This document shows positions 36,937-48,300 of a stretch of 64,000 bases of DNA, in pieces. Below the pieces are notes generated by a model. The model was not told the origin of the DNA. It ran no database searches and saw only the letters and a program-made list of their open reading frames with translations. Within the stretch, counting starts at the first letter, position 1. Each line of letters opens with the position of its first letter. The stretch is taken from contig NZ_CP031194.1 in assembly GCF_003344965.1 (NCBI RefSeq), positions 7,564,001 to 7,628,000 on the forward strand. The letters are read 5' to 3'. The stretch comes from Streptomyces paludis (lineage in GTDB: Bacteria > Actinomycetota > Actinomycetes > Streptomycetales > Streptomycetaceae). Position numbers and translations under genes: made by a program.

Positions 36937-38348
36937 CGCGCGCCCCCGCGGGCGATCTGCACGTTCTCCAGCACCCCGAGCGCATCGGGCACGAGGACGG
37001 CGGCGGAGTAGTAGGTGGAGACGAGATAGGAGATGAGGGACCTCTCGTCGATGCCCATGAACCGTACGGACAGACCCGGTTCGTACTCCTCGGGCAGCCC
37101 GGTCTGGCGCAGACCGATGACGCCCTGGTCCTCCTCGCCGGCGCGCATCACCAGGATCGAGGTGGTCTTCTCCTCGGTGATGGGGATCTTGCCGCAGGGC
37201 AGGATCGGGACGCCGCGCCACGCCGGGACCCGCTGACCACCGAGGTCGACATGGGTCGGGTAGATGCCACGCCGGTTGAACTCCCGCCCGAGCGCCGCGA
37301 TGGCCTTGGGGTGGGCGAAGAAGAAGTGGGATCCGCGGCGGCGGGAGAGCAGTTCGTCCAGGTCGTCCGGGGTGGGCGGACCGGAGCGGGGCTGGATGCG
37401 CTGCTTGAAGTCGGCGTTGTGGAGCAGCCCGAACTCCCGGTTGTTGACGAGTTCGTACTCCTGGCGCTCGCGCAGCGCGTGAATGGTGAGCCTGAGCTGC
37501 TCCTCCGTCTGGTCCATCGGCCCGTTGTAGAGGTCGGCGACCCGGGTGCGGACCCGCAGGATGGTCTGGGCGACGGAGAGTTCGTACTCACGCGGTGCGA
37601 GTTCGTAGTCGACGAACGTGCCGGGCAGCCGGGGCTCGCCGGTGTGGCCCGCGGACAGGGCGATCTCGGCCTCGCCGTGACGGTTCTGCCGCTGCTGGGC
37701 CAGCGAGCCGAAGCTCCGGACATGGGCCTGGAGCCCCGGGGCCGAGGCCAGCACGGCGGCGAAGTCGGCGCGGGACAGGGTGAGCAGGGTGCCGGCGGTG
37801 AGCGCGGTGGCGGTGGCCTCCCACCGGGCGTCCGCGTCGAGCAGGGCCTCCTCGCCGTACCGGTCGCCGTCGGCGAGTACGTCGACGGCGATCTCGTCAC
37901 CGTACTTGCCGACGGAGGTACGGCTGATCCGGCCGTGGGCGATCAGATGGATCCGCGCGGCGGGAGCGCCGCGCTCGGCCAGCGTCTCGCCGGCCCGGAA
38001 GTCGCGCTGCTCGCACCGGTCGGCGATGGCCGTGAGCACCTCCATGTCCTCGTAGCCGCTCAGCAGGGCCAGTTCACCCAGTTCGCGCGGGATCACCCGG
38101 ACCCGGGTGCCTTCCTGCACGAACTCCACCCGCCCGTCACCGACGGTGTAGCTCAGCCGCCGGTTCACCCGGTAGGTGCCGCCCTTGGTCTCCACCCAGG
38201 GGAGCTTCCGCAGCAGCCAGCGGGAGGAGATCTCCCGCATCTGCGGGACGGACTTGGTCGTGGTGGCGAGGTTACGGGCGGCGGCCGTGCTCAGACTGGA
38301 CTGCCGGGGCGGCTCCAGCAGCTCTTCCCGGCCGGTATCAACGGTCAT
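36933..38348 (-). CDS. eshA: Family 2B encapsulin shell protein with cyclic-nucleotide-binding domain (EshA)
   Basis: A 471-residue protein matching EshA in size. The N-arm ([19 protein letters not shown]) precedes the HK97-like shell fold, into which a CRP-type nucleotide-binding domain is inserted (about 120-240, with [20 protein letters not shown] and the phosphate cassette [12 protein letters not shown]). The cassette has Trp after Arg where CRP-type domains usually have Ala, so nucleotide affinity is uncertain. The C-terminal part ([20 protein letters not shown] onward) completes the shell. The ATG at 38348 follows AAGGAG; longer frames add only low-complexity sequence. It should encapsulate the cyclase encoded next. 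Confidence 0.9.
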   Translation of the reverse strand: MTVDTGREELLEPPRQSSLSTAAARNLATTTKSVPQMREISSRWLLRKLPWVETKGGTYRVNRRLSYTVGDGRVEFVQEGTRVRVIPRELGELALLSGYEDMEVLTAIADRCEQRDFRAGETLAERGAPAARIHLIAHGRISRTSVGKYGDEIAVDVLADGDRYGEEALLDADARWEATATALTAGTLLTLSRADFAAVLASAPGLQAHVRSFGSLAQQRQNRHGEAEIALSAGHTGEPRLPGTFVDYELAPREYELSVAQTILRVRTRVADLYNGPMDQTEEQLRLTIHALRERQEYELVNNREFGLLHNADFKQRIQPRSGPPTPDDLDELLSRRRGSHFFFAHPKAIAALGREFNRRGIYPTHVDLGGQRVPAWRGVPILPCGKIPITEEKTTSILVMRAGEEDQGVIGLRQTGLPEEYEPGLSVRFMGIDERSLISYLVSTYYSAAVLVPDALGVLENVQIARGGAR

Positions 38349-38660
38349 CGGACGCGCTCTCCTTCGTAAGGGCGTTGGCCGACGTGCGTGCGCGGCACCG
38401 TGAAACGCGGAGATGGGGCAGTGGCAGGACAGGAAGAGGCGGAAAGCCGAATAAACAGCCGGTAATCCGTCCAGATCCGAGACGACGGTATCGGCCGCCG
38501 CATCCGGGGGACCCCGAGAAGCCGTAGACATTAACTCGATACGATGATCTTGCCCGGTGGGGGGTTTACCGGGCCGAACCGCGCTTCTACGATGGCCGGC
38601 CGGATGATCGGCGCGAACGGTACGGAGAGCGATCCCACGGAGGCGATCCCGAGGAAGCGG
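38349..38660. other. 312-bp gap between the megasynthase and encapsulin genes
   Basis: No convincing gene. It holds a 7-bp hairpin (38552-38574) close to the megasynthase stop and, nearer the shell gene, a locally AT-richer patch (about 38440-38460, minus-strand GTTTATTCGGC) that may include the encapsulin promoter. No clean -35/-10 pair could be fixed. Confidence 0.5.
38552..38574 (-). terminator. Possible terminator after the KS-CLF-AT-DH gene
   Basis: GCCCGGT (38552-38558) pairs perfectly with ACCGGGC (38568-38574) across a 9-nt loop, about 90 nt past the megasynthase stop on the minus strand. It would separate the lipid and encapsulin messages. Confidence 0.45.
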
Positions 38661-41600
38661 TCACCCGGGCCCGGGAGCGGCGTCGGAGACCACCCGCATC
38701 CCCAGGCCGCGCACCCGGTAGATGCACGTGTCGTCACCCCACAGCGTCGCGTCCCCGATCGCGTACGGGCCGCGCGCGTCCGTACCGGACTCGACGATGT
38801 CCATGTCCACCCGGATTAGCCGGTTGGCCGGGGTGATCTGGCCGCGGTACGTCCAGGATGTCTCGCGCCCGGGCAGCACCGGTTCGAAGCGGGGGTGCGG
38901 GACACCGTCGGCGGCGCCGCGTTCGAGCAGGTGGTACTGGAGCAGCTGGCACATCGCCTCCAGACCCAACGACCCCGGCTGCACCGGGTCCTGGAAGAAG
39001 TGGGCCCGGAAGAACCACTCGCCCGGCACCACGTCCTTCTCCGACCGCAGCCGGCCGAGCCCCGCCCGGCCCCCGTCCGGCCAGCAGCCGGTGATCCGGT
39101 CGAGCATCAGCAGCATCGGCCCCGGCAGCCGGGGCCGCCCGGCGCAGTACCGGGCGGGGCGCGCGGTCAGATCCACCGGCGGCCCGCACGGCTTGTCGAG
39201 CCGCGCCCGGTCCTCGGCCGGCACCGCGAGGCCCGGCTGCCGGTCGAAGGCGGACGGCGGGAAGTAGCCGAAGACCGTGGACAGTTCGAAGAGCGGCGCG
39301 CCGTCGGCCGTGCACCGCACCCGGAAGGACTCCACGATCATGTCCCCGCTGCGGGAGATCCGGGTCAGCACGGCATGGGTGCGGACCGTGCCCGTCGCCG
39401 GGGTGACCTCACCGCTGACCGTCCCCGTCCCGTCGAGGTTGCGGAACAGCAGATCCGTGCCGGTGGTCAGCGCGCTGCCCACGTACGACGCCAGCCAGCC
39501 GCAGGGTTGCAGCGCGATCTCCATGAGCACGGCGAACGGCATCGTACGGCCGCCGCTCTGCTCGAAGTACCAGGCCCGCGCGGGCACGTCGTACTCCGCG
39601 ACGGCCTCGGAGCCCTCCCGCATCCCGCCCTGCGGTCCGTCGACCGAGACGATCCGGCTCATGAAGTGGTACGGGGGCCCGGGCAGCCGCGCCACCCGGC
39701 GCGTACCGTCGAAGGGCTCGTACGCGGCGCCGAACGCCTCGCTCGGCCGGCCCCAGGCACACGCCAGCAACGAGGGGTAGCCGAAGGGGAGTCCGTCGGC
39801 CGCCGTCGCCACGGGCTTCTCCTCCCGGTGCCCCGCCAGCCCGCCGAGCAGCGCAAGCGGTACGGGCGTACCGTCGGCCCGTACGGTGGGCGGGCCCGAG
39901 CCCCGCCAGTGCGACAGCGGCCAGTCCGGTACGAGCCGCAGCGCCACGTCCCGGCCCAGGAACGCCTTCGCCCCGTCCACCGACCCCAGCACATCGGCGT
40001 GGAGCGTGGGCACCGGGCCGGCCGACACACCGCGGACGAACACCTCGTAGACGACCCGCCGTCCTGACGGAGTGGCCTGGCCCCGGCACATCGTGCGGCA
40101 GGGGTGGCCGTCGACCGGCTCGAAGCGCCAGCCGTCCCGGTCGACGGTGAAGCCCATGGCCGTCAGATAGAACGCCATCGCCTGGAGACCGCCCTGAAGC
40201 ATCAGGGTGCCCGGCATACAGGGGTCGTTCTTGAAGTGCCCCGAGAAGAACCAGTCGTCGGGGGAGAGCGGGGTCTCGGCCCGCAGATAGCCGCGGCCCC
40301 ACGGTCCGCCCGCCGGGTCGAACGCGGTCACCTCGTGGATCAGCCGCAGCCGGCCGCCGTCGAGCCCCGGCGAACGGACATGGGCCGCCGTCGCCTCCCA
40401 GCCGGGCCCGAAGCAGTCCGCCGGCCGGCCGTCGACCAGGGCCGACACCCGCTCCGCGCCGAAGCGCGTCAACGCGCAGCGTACGGCGGGCGGGTCGAGC
40501 GGCAGCTCAGCACCGGGCGGACGCTCGGCGGGATCCCACCGCACACCGCCACCGCCGGCCAGCTCACGCGGGGTGAAGAACCCGGCCTGGCCCTCGCGGA
40601 CGCTCAGCCGCAGCACACCGTCCACGAAGCAGTCGTAGTGGAAGAAGGCCAGCCGGACACCGTCGTGCTCCGCGTGGCCGTCGATATGGATCTCGTAGCG
40701 CAGGACGTCCCCCGCCCCCGGCGGTCCACCGTGGTACGTCACCTCGCAGCCGAGCAGCCGGTACGCGCGCTCGCCCCGGTTGAGGAGATCGGCGCCCAGC
40801 CAGCTGAGCAGGAGCAGATCCGCCTGGCCCGCCTCGATCAGCACCCCGGCCGGCACCCGGCCGGTGGCGTCCAGATACCAGCTGCCGGGCAGGACATCGG
40901 TCTCGGTCCAGATCGTCCCGTCGGTGCGTACGGACCCGGGAGCCGCGAGCGCGGCCGGTACGGCGTCGATACCGGTGATCCGGTCCGCGAACAGCATGGG
41001 CGGCTCCGGCATCCGGGTCTGCACCGCGTAGCCGTCCTGCTCGGCGAAGCGGGGACCGAACAGCGCGGAGATCTTCCCGGAGGCGAGGTATTCCAGCTGG
41101 GCGCGGTCGAACTTCGGCCCGGGTTTGGTGGGTTGATCGGGCACGGGTGCGGGCGTGGATGGGGTCGTGGATGCGGTCGTGGCCGTGCCGGGAGCCGTCA
41201 GCGCGGTGACGGCGAGGGCCGAGATCCGCAGGAACCGCTGGTGGGCCTCGGTGTGTACGGCCATGATCTCCCGGTGCAGCGCCGCGACCCGCAGCCCCTG
41301 CCGGACGATCACGCCACGGACCCCCGCCGCGGGCGCGGCGACGGCGGCCGGGGCGACAGCGGCCGGGGCGACGGCAGCCGGTGTGACGGCGGCCGGGGCC
41401 TCGGGGCGGCCGGTCCGAGGCCGCCACTCCGGCACCGGCGCCAGTTCGGGGGCCCGGGGCAGGGTGGTCACCACGTGCGGACCCACGGGCGGACCCATGT
41501 GCGGACCCATGTGCGGCTTCACCACCGGCTCCACCGCCGGTTCCACGGGGGACAGGCACGGCGTTGTGGGTACGGCGACGGTGACGGTGGGCCCCGGGCG

Positions 41601-44600
41601 CGGCACTTCGGTGGCGGCGTCCGCGAGCCGGGCGAACAGTTCGTCGGCGTGTACCGGCACCCCGGCGACGACGAGTTCGGCGACCGCGAGGCACAGCTGC
41701 CGCAGCCCGGTGTCGCCCGGGGCGTCCAGGGCGACGGCCACATGCTCCCGGTCCCCGAGCACCCGCTTGATCCAGCCGGTGCAGAGCTTGCGCGGCCCGT
41801 GCTCGACGAAGACCCGCACCCCGTCGGCCCAGGCCCGCTCGACGGTGGCCGCGAAGTCGATGGTGTTGAGGCCCTGCGCGGTGAGCGCCTCGGCGGCCCG
41901 TTCGGCCGTCGGCCGGTACGACTGGCCGGTGGCCCCGCTGTAGAACCGTACCCCCGGGACATCGACGGTGGGACGGTGGTGTGCCGTCCGCCAGGCCGCC
42001 TCGACCTCGGTCACTTCCGGTGCGTGGGCGGCGAGTTCGTAGTCCAGCTCGATCGCGCGGTCCGCGCCGATCCGGGCCACGGCGGCGGCGCACGCCCGGG
42101 ACTCGCCGCCGATGACGCAGACCCCGGGCGCGTTCACCGCCATCAGATGGACCGCGACCTCCCCCGCCAGCTCCGAACGGACCTCTTCCAGCGGCGCGTT
42201 GACGAGATAGGTGGCCCAGCGGGAGCCCTGGACACCCAGCCGCGCCCAGTGGCGCCTGACCGCCCGCAGTTCACCGGTGAGCTGCGTGGTGAACAGGCCG
42301 CTGTCCAGGGTCGCGTCATACAGTCCCGAGGCGTCCGGCCAGGCCCCCAGGGCGACCAGCGCGGCCGACTCGCCCGAGGAGTAGCCGATGGCGGCGTCCG
42401 GCCGCAGCCCGAGCACCTCCCGGGTGAACACGGTGTGGAACACGGCGAGTTCGGCGGCGTCCCAGATCTGACCCAGCACGCCCCGCTCCGTACTGGAGCG
42501 CAGCCGGGTGCCGATCGCCCTGTGCCCGGCCCGGACGGCCTCCCCGAGGGACGGCAGCGCGAGCATCAGCTCATGGCCCATGCCCGGGTACGCGGCCGAG
42601 CCGTTGGTGTAGACGAACGCGGTCTGACCCGTGACGGGCGTGTCCCGGTACAGCACATCCGCCGGACGGATCCCGCCGTCGGCCAGCCAGCGGCGGGCGG
42701 CCTCCTTGCGGCCCGGCAACGCGGCGTCGTCGTCGACCACGAGCGCCAGCCGGGCCGGCCCGGGACAGGAGCCGGCACCGGACCCCTGCCGCGTACCGGA
42801 CTGCGACTCCAGCGCCGCCAGTACCTCCGCGCGGTCGGCGCCGGAGAAGACATACAGGCGCGGAGCCCGTCCGCGCAGCCACGGCCGGGCGTCCCCCGCG
42901 CGCAGGAGGACGCTCGCGACGGGCCCCTCCATCGGTGTCACCGAGGCCCGCGCGGTGTGCGCGACGGCCCCGGCGTCCGCCGGTCCGCCCGTACGCGGCA
43001 CCGCGCGGTGCTGGAGCGCGAGCGCGGCGACCGCGACGGAGACCAGCCCGTACGCGGCGTGCGCGCGGCCGAAGGCCGACGCCGGGTCGAACACCGCGTC
43101 GGGACCGTCCCCGATGACCATGTCGGGCACGGCAGCGGTGGCGGTGGTTCCGGTGGTGCCGGTGGCGGTGGGTTCGTCGTCGAGAAGCGCGATGACGGTG
43201 TCACCGTCCCGGCGGGCGGTGTCGAGGGGCTTGAGGACCAGGACGACGGCGGCGTCCCCCGGTGCGCTCGTGTGCCCCAACTCCCGCAGCGCGGCCCGGT
43301 GGACCACCTCGTGCGACAGATCGGCGGCGCCGACGAGCGCGGCGTCCGCCTCTCCCGCCCGGACGGCCCGCGCCGCGATCTCCAGCGCCACCGGACCGGA
43401 CGCCTCCTCCGCCGACACCGCGAAGCTCGCGCCCGCCAGGTCGAGTTGGGTGCTGATCCGGTTCGCCGCCAGATTCGGCAGGCTGCCCACCACCCCCTCC
43501 GCGGTCATGGGCCCCACGAACGCGTCCCGGGCGGTGGCGGCGTCCGGCAGCCCGGCCGCGGGTCCGGCCTGCGCCAGCCAGTACGGCACCCGCCAGCGCG
43601 CCCCCGCCCTGGCCACCTCCGGGTCCACCCCCATCCCGATGACCACCATGGTCCGCTCCCGGGGCAGGGACACCGTCCGTACGGCCTCCCGGGCCGCCTC
43701 CAGCACCAGCAGCTGATGGCGTACGGTCCGCTCCAGGGCCAGCGGCGGAAAACACAGCTCCGGCAGCTCCACGGCGATCTCCCGGGCCCCGCCGCGCCGT
43801 TCACCGCCCAGCACCGCCCGGCGGAAGTCCTCGGTGCCGGTCCCGTCGCCGACCCGGGCGCCCAGGGCGACGATCGCCACCGGGGTACGGCCGCCCGGCA
43901 CACGGCCGCCCGGCACACGGCCGCCCGGCACACTCCGCACCGGGGCGGGGGAGCGCGGGGCCGACACCGGGCGCGCCGGGGAACGTACGCCGGACACCAC
44001 GGGGCCGTCGTCCGGCAGGTCCACGATCAGATGGGCGTTGGTCCCGCCGAATCCGAAGGCGCTCACCGCCGCCCTGCGCGGCCCCGGCCCCGCCCACGGC
44101 TCCGGTGCCGTCAGCACCCGTAACGGTGTGCCCGCCAGCGCGTCCAGCGGACGTTCGGCGCCGAGCGTCGCCGGGCGGATTCCCGTACGCAGCGCGCCGA
44201 GCACCTTCAGCAGCCCCGCCACCCCCGCCGAGGCCAGCAGATGCCCGACGTTCGACTTCGCCGAACCGATGGGCACATCGGCACTGGCCCCGAAGACCCG
44301 GGCCATGGCCCGCGCCTCCACCGCGTCCCCGACCGGTGTCCCCGTCGCATGGCACTCGACGAGCGACACACTCCCGGGCGCGACGCCCGCCGCGTCGTAC
44401 GCCAGCCGCATGGCCCGCACCTGGCCCTCCTCCGCCGGGCTGATCAGCCCGGCGCCGCGCCCGTCGTTGGACAGCCCGACACCGCGGATCACACCGAGCA
44501 CGGGCAGCCCGGCGGCCCGCGCCTCGGACAGCCGCGTCAGGGCGACGAACCCGGCGCCCTCGCCGTGCACCAGCCCGTCCGCGTCCCGGTGGAAGGGCCG

Positions 44601-45332
44601 GCTGCGTCCCGTACGGCTCGTCGCGGAGAGCCCGCAGAATCCCACGTGCAGATAGAGGGGATCGGCCCGGCTCACCGCTCCGGCCACCATCAGGTCCGCC
44701 GTGCCGTCGTGCAGCCGGTCGCACGCCAGCTTGACCGCGTACAGCGAGGAGGCACAGGCGGCGTCGAGGGACCACGCGCCCGCGCCGAGCCCGAGCGCCC
44801 GGGCCGCGAGCTGGGCGGGCAGTCCGGACGAGAAGCGGTTACGGGCGTCGGGCCGCACCTGGCGCTCGCCGGTCAGCAGGGCGTCCCGGACCGGCCGCCG
44901 CTGCGCGGAGAGCCAGACATGCTCGGCGAAGGAAGTCCCCAGAGGCGTGGGGTAGGACAGATTTCCCAGCACCAGCCCCGCGCGCGGCAGCGGCCCCTCG
45001 CGGCCCGCCTCCGCGAGGGCCTGGCGGACGCCGTACATGACCCAGTGGAAGAGCGGGTCCAGCGACAGGATCCGTTCCGGGGCGATCCGGAAGCCGCTCG
45101 GGTCGAAGACGGACGCGAAATCCCTTACGTAGCCGCCGATATCGGAGTAGGTACGGTCGAGGTGGTCGTCGACCGGGCCCATGGCCCACGAGCGCGGCAG
45201 CCGCCACCGGCCCTCGGGGACGGCCGACAGACTGCCGCGGCCCGCCGCGATGTTCTGCCAGAACGTGTCCGGATCGAGGGCGCCGGGCAGCACACAGCCC
45301 CGGCCGACGACGGCGATCGGTTCGTATTCCAT
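38661..45332 (-). CDS. PUFA-synthase-like multienzyme: KS-CLF-AT-DH-DH (PfaC/PfaB-like fusion)
   Basis: A 2223-residue protein. Residues about 5-435 are a ketosynthase (WSLDAACASSLYAVKL with the Cys, VECHATGTP and NVGHLLASAG for the two His). About 480-790 is a chain-length-factor-like domain, where SFAVSAEEASG has Glu in place of Cys. About 905-1245 is an acyltransferase with GYSSGE near 983, like the PfaB type. Four hotdog segments from about 1385 to 2210 follow, with FabA-like active sites GHFKNDPCMPG near 1697 and AHFFQDPVQPG near 2110. No carrier domain. It works with the next subunit, which has the ACP. Products of related streptomycete loci are mostly unproven. Confidence 0.88.
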   Translation of the reverse strand: MEYEPIAVVGRGCVLPGALDPDTFWQNIAAGRGSLSAVPEGRWRLPRSWAMGPVDDHLDRTYSDIGGYVRDFASVFDPSGFRIAPERILSLDPLFHWVMYGVRQALAEAGREGPLPRAGLVLGNLSYPTPLGTSFAEHVWLSAQRRPVRDALLTGERQVRPDARNRFSSGLPAQLAARALGLGAGAWSLDAACASSLYAVKLACDRLHDGTADLMVAGAVSRADPLYLHVGFCGLSATSRTGRSRPFHRDADGLVHGEGAGFVALTRLSEARAAGLPVLGVIRGVGLSNDGRGAGLISPAEEGQVRAMRLAYDAAGVAPGSVSLVECHATGTPVGDAVEARAMARVFGASADVPIGSAKSNVGHLLASAGVAGLLKVLGALRTGIRPATLGAERPLDALAGTPLRVLTAPEPWAGPGPRRAAVSAFGFGGTNAHLIVDLPDDGPVVSGVRSPARPVSAPRSPAPVRSVPGGRVPGGRVPGGRTPVAIVALGARVGDGTGTEDFRRAVLGGERRGGAREIAVELPELCFPPLALERTVRHQLLVLEAAREAVRTVSLPRERTMVVIGMGVDPEVARAGARWRVPYWLAQAGPAAGLPDAATARDAFVGPMTAEGVVGSLPNLAANRISTQLDLAGASFAVSAEEASGPVALEIAARAVRAGEADAALVGAADLSHEVVHRAALRELGHTSAPGDAAVVLVLKPLDTARRDGDTVIALLDDEPTATGTTGTTATAAVPDMVIGDGPDAVFDPASAFGRAHAAYGLVSVAVAALALQHRAVPRTGGPADAGAVAHTARASVTPMEGPVASVLLRAGDARPWLRGRAPRLYVFSGADRAEVLAALESQSGTRQGSGAGSCPGPARLALVVDDDAALPGRKEAARRWLADGGIRPADVLYRDTPVTGQTAFVYTNGSAAYPGMGHELMLALPSLGEAVRAGHRAIGTRLRSSTERGVLGQIWDAAELAVFHTVFTREVLGLRPDAAIGYSSGESAALVALGAWPDASGLYDATLDSGLFTTQLTGELRAVRRHWARLGVQGSRWATYLVNAPLEEVRSELAGEVAVHLMAVNAPGVCVIGGESRACAAAVARIGADRAIELDYELAAHAPEVTEVEAAWRTAHHRPTVDVPGVRFYSGATGQSYRPTAERAAEALTAQGLNTIDFAATVERAWADGVRVFVEHGPRKLCTGWIKRVLGDREHVAVALDAPGDTGLRQLCLAVAELVVAGVPVHADELFARLADAATEVPRPGPTVTVAVPTTPCLSPVEPAVEPVVKPHMGPHMGPPVGPHVVTTLPRAPELAPVPEWRPRTGRPEAPAAVTPAAVAPAAVAPAAVAAPAAGVRGVIVRQGLRVAALHREIMAVHTEAHQRFLRISALAVTALTAPGTATTASTTPSTPAPVPDQPTKPGPKFDRAQLEYLASGKISALFGPRFAEQDGYAVQTRMPEPPMLFADRITGIDAVPAALAAPGSVRTDGTIWTETDVLPGSWYLDATGRVPAGVLIEAGQADLLLLSWLGADLLNRGERAYRLLGCEVTYHGGPPGAGDVLRYEIHIDGHAEHDGVRLAFFHYDCFVDGVLRLSVREGQAGFFTPRELAGGGGVRWDPAERPPGAELPLDPPAVRCALTRFGAERVSALVDGRPADCFGPGWEATAAHVRSPGLDGGRLRLIHEVTAFDPAGGPWGRGYLRAETPLSPDDWFFSGHFKNDPCMPGTLMLQGGLQAMAFYLTAMGFTVDRDGWRFEPVDGHPCRTMCRGQATPSGRRVVYEVFVRGVSAGPVPTLHADVLGSVDGAKAFLGRDVALRLVPDWPLSHWRGSGPPTVRADGTPVPLALLGGLAGHREEKPVATAADGLPFGYPSLLACAWGRPSEAFGAAYEPFDGTRRVARLPGPPYHFMSRIVSVDGPQGGMREGSEAVAEYDVPARAWYFEQSGGRTMPFAVLMEIALQPCGWLASYVGSALTTGTDLLFRNLDGTGTVSGEVTPATGTVRTHAVLTRISRSGDMIVESFRVRCTADGAPLFELSTVFGYFPPSAFDRQPGLAVPAEDRARLDKPCGPPVDLTARPARYCAGRPRLPGPMLLMLDRITGCWPDGGRAGLGRLRSEKDVVPGEWFFRAHFFQDPVQPGSLGLEAMCQLLQYHLLERGAADGVPHPRFEPVLPGRETSWTYRGQITPANRLIRVDMDIVESGTDARGPYAIGDATLWGDDTCIYRVRGLGMRVVSDAAPGPG

Positions 45333-45350
45333 ACGTGTGGTCTCACTTGT

Positions 45351-48300
45351 CTAGGAGGGACGGCTGACGAGTTCCACGCCGAGCAGCTCCAGCCGGACCG
45401 CCCCGTCGGCGTCGATGAGCGCCGCGTCGCAGCGCGCTCCCGTGCTGTGTGTCTTCCGGCCCCGCACCACACACCGCACCGTGCCGTCCACCGGGCCGCG
45501 CCGGTGCACCCTGCACTCCGCGACGGCCATAGGTAGTGTCGCCGTACCGGCGGCGTTCCGCGCCCAGAGCAGGGCGAGTTGGAGCGCGCCGTCCACGGCG
45601 GCCGGGTCCAGCGGCCAGTGGTCCCCCGGCCAGCCCAGGGCACGCAGGCCCGCGACGGTGGCCTCGGCGCCGTGCGCGGAGAGCGCGTGCAGGGTGCGGA
45701 CGGCCTGGAACCGGGGTCCGTGGAAGAGGAGTTCGCCGTCGTAGATTCCGGCGCGGTCCAGCGGTTCTTCGCTGTCCGGGCCACCCGTACGGTACGGGCC
45801 GCCTGCACTGCCCGCGCCGTCCGTACCGTACGGGCCGTGCCAGGCGGCCGGATCGGGCGCCGTGCTTCCGGTGCCCAGGACGGCCCGGAAGTACGCCACA
45901 CCGTCCGCGCCCCGCAGCTCCGTCTCGATTTCGGCCTCCGGACCGGCCGCGCCCCGGCTGCCGTGCACCGTCAACCGGTGGCCCGCTCCGGTCAGTTCCG
46001 GCAGGGCGAACTTCTTGTACACCCGCAGATCGCGCAGCACGAGCGGTCCGGTACCGGCCCGCCAGGCGGTGGCCGCCCCGGCGAACCAGTTCAGGACCAT
46101 CGCCACGGGCAGTACGGGAACCCCGGCGAGCGTGTGGTCGGACAGATACGGCAGTGTGTCCGCCCGGACCAGGAGCTGCGCCGGGGGAGGATCACTGGCC
46201 GGGGACAGCGCCGCCGGATCGTCTCCCACCGCCAGGATGGCCCGCGCCTCGCCGGCCGCGCCGTCCAGTTCGGCGGTGAAGGCGGCGGCGCCCCGGTCCA
46301 GGGGGATGAGCGGCACTCCGGACCGGCCGAAGTGCGTGGCCAGGGCGGGTGTGACCATGCCGCCCCGCCACGGGCCCCAGGCGACACACCGCACCAGACA
46401 GCCGGGGCGGGCGGCCTGCTCGGCGGAGGCCACCTGGCCCAGGATCTCGTTGGCCATGGCGTAGTCGCTCTGGCCGGTGTTGCCGTACACGGCGGCCACC
46501 GAGGAGAACAGGCAGATCACGTCCAGCGGATCGTCCGCCGTCGCGGCCAGCAGCGCGCGCAGACCGTCCACCTTGGTGGACATCACCCGCTCGACCTGCG
46601 CGTCGGTCTTGTCGGCGATCAGCTTGTCGGCCAGGACGCCCGCACCGTGCACGATGCCGGTGACCGGGCCCCACGTCGCGCGCACCTCACGGAGGGCGGC
46701 CCCGAGGGCCTCGCCGTCACGTGCGTCGGCCCGGATGTACCGGACGAGGGAGCCGGCCGCCTCCAGAGCCGCCAGTGTGGCCCGTACCTCACGTGCTGCC
46801 AGGATCTCCCGGGCCCGAGCGGTGATCCGGGCGGCGATCGGGGCGGGCGAGGAGGCCGTCGAGTCTGTGGCGGATTTCTCGGCGGATTCGTTGGCCGATT
46901 CCTCGGCGGCGCGCTCCGCGAGCAGCCGGACGAGCGCCGGTTCGTCGGCGGCCGACGCCAACCCGTCGGGCTCGGGGACCAGCGCCGTCCTGCCGAGCAG
47001 TACGATCCGCGGACGGTGTGTCCTGGCCAGGTCCAGCAGCGCGGCGGCGGTGACCCCGCGAGCCCCTCCGGTGGCCACGATGACCGACGCGGAGGTGATC
47101 CGCCGCCTGGTGCCGGGCGTCACCGGCGCGGGCACCGCCCCGTGGACGACACGGGTGCCGTCCGCGCGGAGACCGGCCTCCGTGGCGGGGCCGCCCTCCA
47201 GCAGTTCCCCTACGATCGCCTCGGCGACCGCCTCGTCGTCCCGGCCGCCCCGCTCGCAGTCGACGGCCTTGACCGAGGCGCCCGGCCACTCCTTCGCCGC
47301 CGTCCTGACCAGACCGGCGACACCGCCCAGCCACGTGCGGCCGGCCGCGCGCCCGCCGAGCCCGAAGTCGCCCCCGGTGTCCTGCACGGTTACGAACAGC
47401 CCTTTTTTCCCGTGCACTTGGCCAGCCACCGAACGCGCCGCGCGGAACACCGACCGGTGCACCTCCCGCGCCCCGTCCGGCGTACCGTCCCCGGTCAACG
47501 CGCCGAGGTGGATGACACCACGAGCGCCCTCGGGCACCTCGGCGACGGCGGTGGCGTCCACACCGCGCTCCGCCAGCTTCCGGGCGACAAGGCCGGTGAG
47601 CCCACCGCCGTCGGGCCCCTCGCCGGTCACCAGGACCGGCCCGTCCAGCAGCCCGGCCATCGCGAGACCCACCGCCGGTGCCTCCACAGCGCGCGGCACC
47701 AGCCTGGTCAGCGCCGGGGCGTCGGTGACCTGTGGGGTCTTGGACGCCTCGGGCGGCTCGGGGACCTCGGTGGCGCTCCCTGTGTCGGGCACCTCCGGAT
47801 TGCTGCCCGTGGTGAGCGCCTCGACGATTTCGCGCAGTGTGCGGAGCTTGCCCAGCCGGCTGACATCCCCCGCCGCGACATCGCCCACCTGCCGCCGTAC
47901 GGCCGACAGGATCTCGACGCGCTTGATGGAGTCGACCCCGAGATCCGCCTCCAGCTCCATGTCCACACCCAGCATCTCGGTGGGATAGCCGGTGAGCCGG
48001 GCCACCACCGAGAGCAGCAGCTCCTCCAGCTCCGACGCCGACACGGGTGCGGCGGCAGCCGGTTCGGGCGCGGGTACGGGAACCTCCACGGCGGCCGGTG
48101 TCACGGGCGCCGGTGCCCGACGCGGTGCCGGAGGGCGGGGCAGTGTCAGCGGTGCCGTAGCGGCCGGGGGAGCCGTGACAGGGGCGGCCGGTACCGGCGC
48201 GGCCTCGATCACCCGGTCGGTGCCGCCCTGATCCGTGATGCCGTGCAGTCCCTGCGGTGCGGGTGTTTCCTGCCCTCCGCGCACCCCGAGCATCGCGGTC

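Noticed and set aside
40104..44123. Open frame of 1339 codons on the plus strand, antisense to the megasynthase
   Set aside because: Composition is Arg/Gly/Pro/Val-rich with no domain pattern; long antisense frames are usual in very GC-rich coding DNA, and the minus strand encodes clear KS, CLF, AT and DH motifs.
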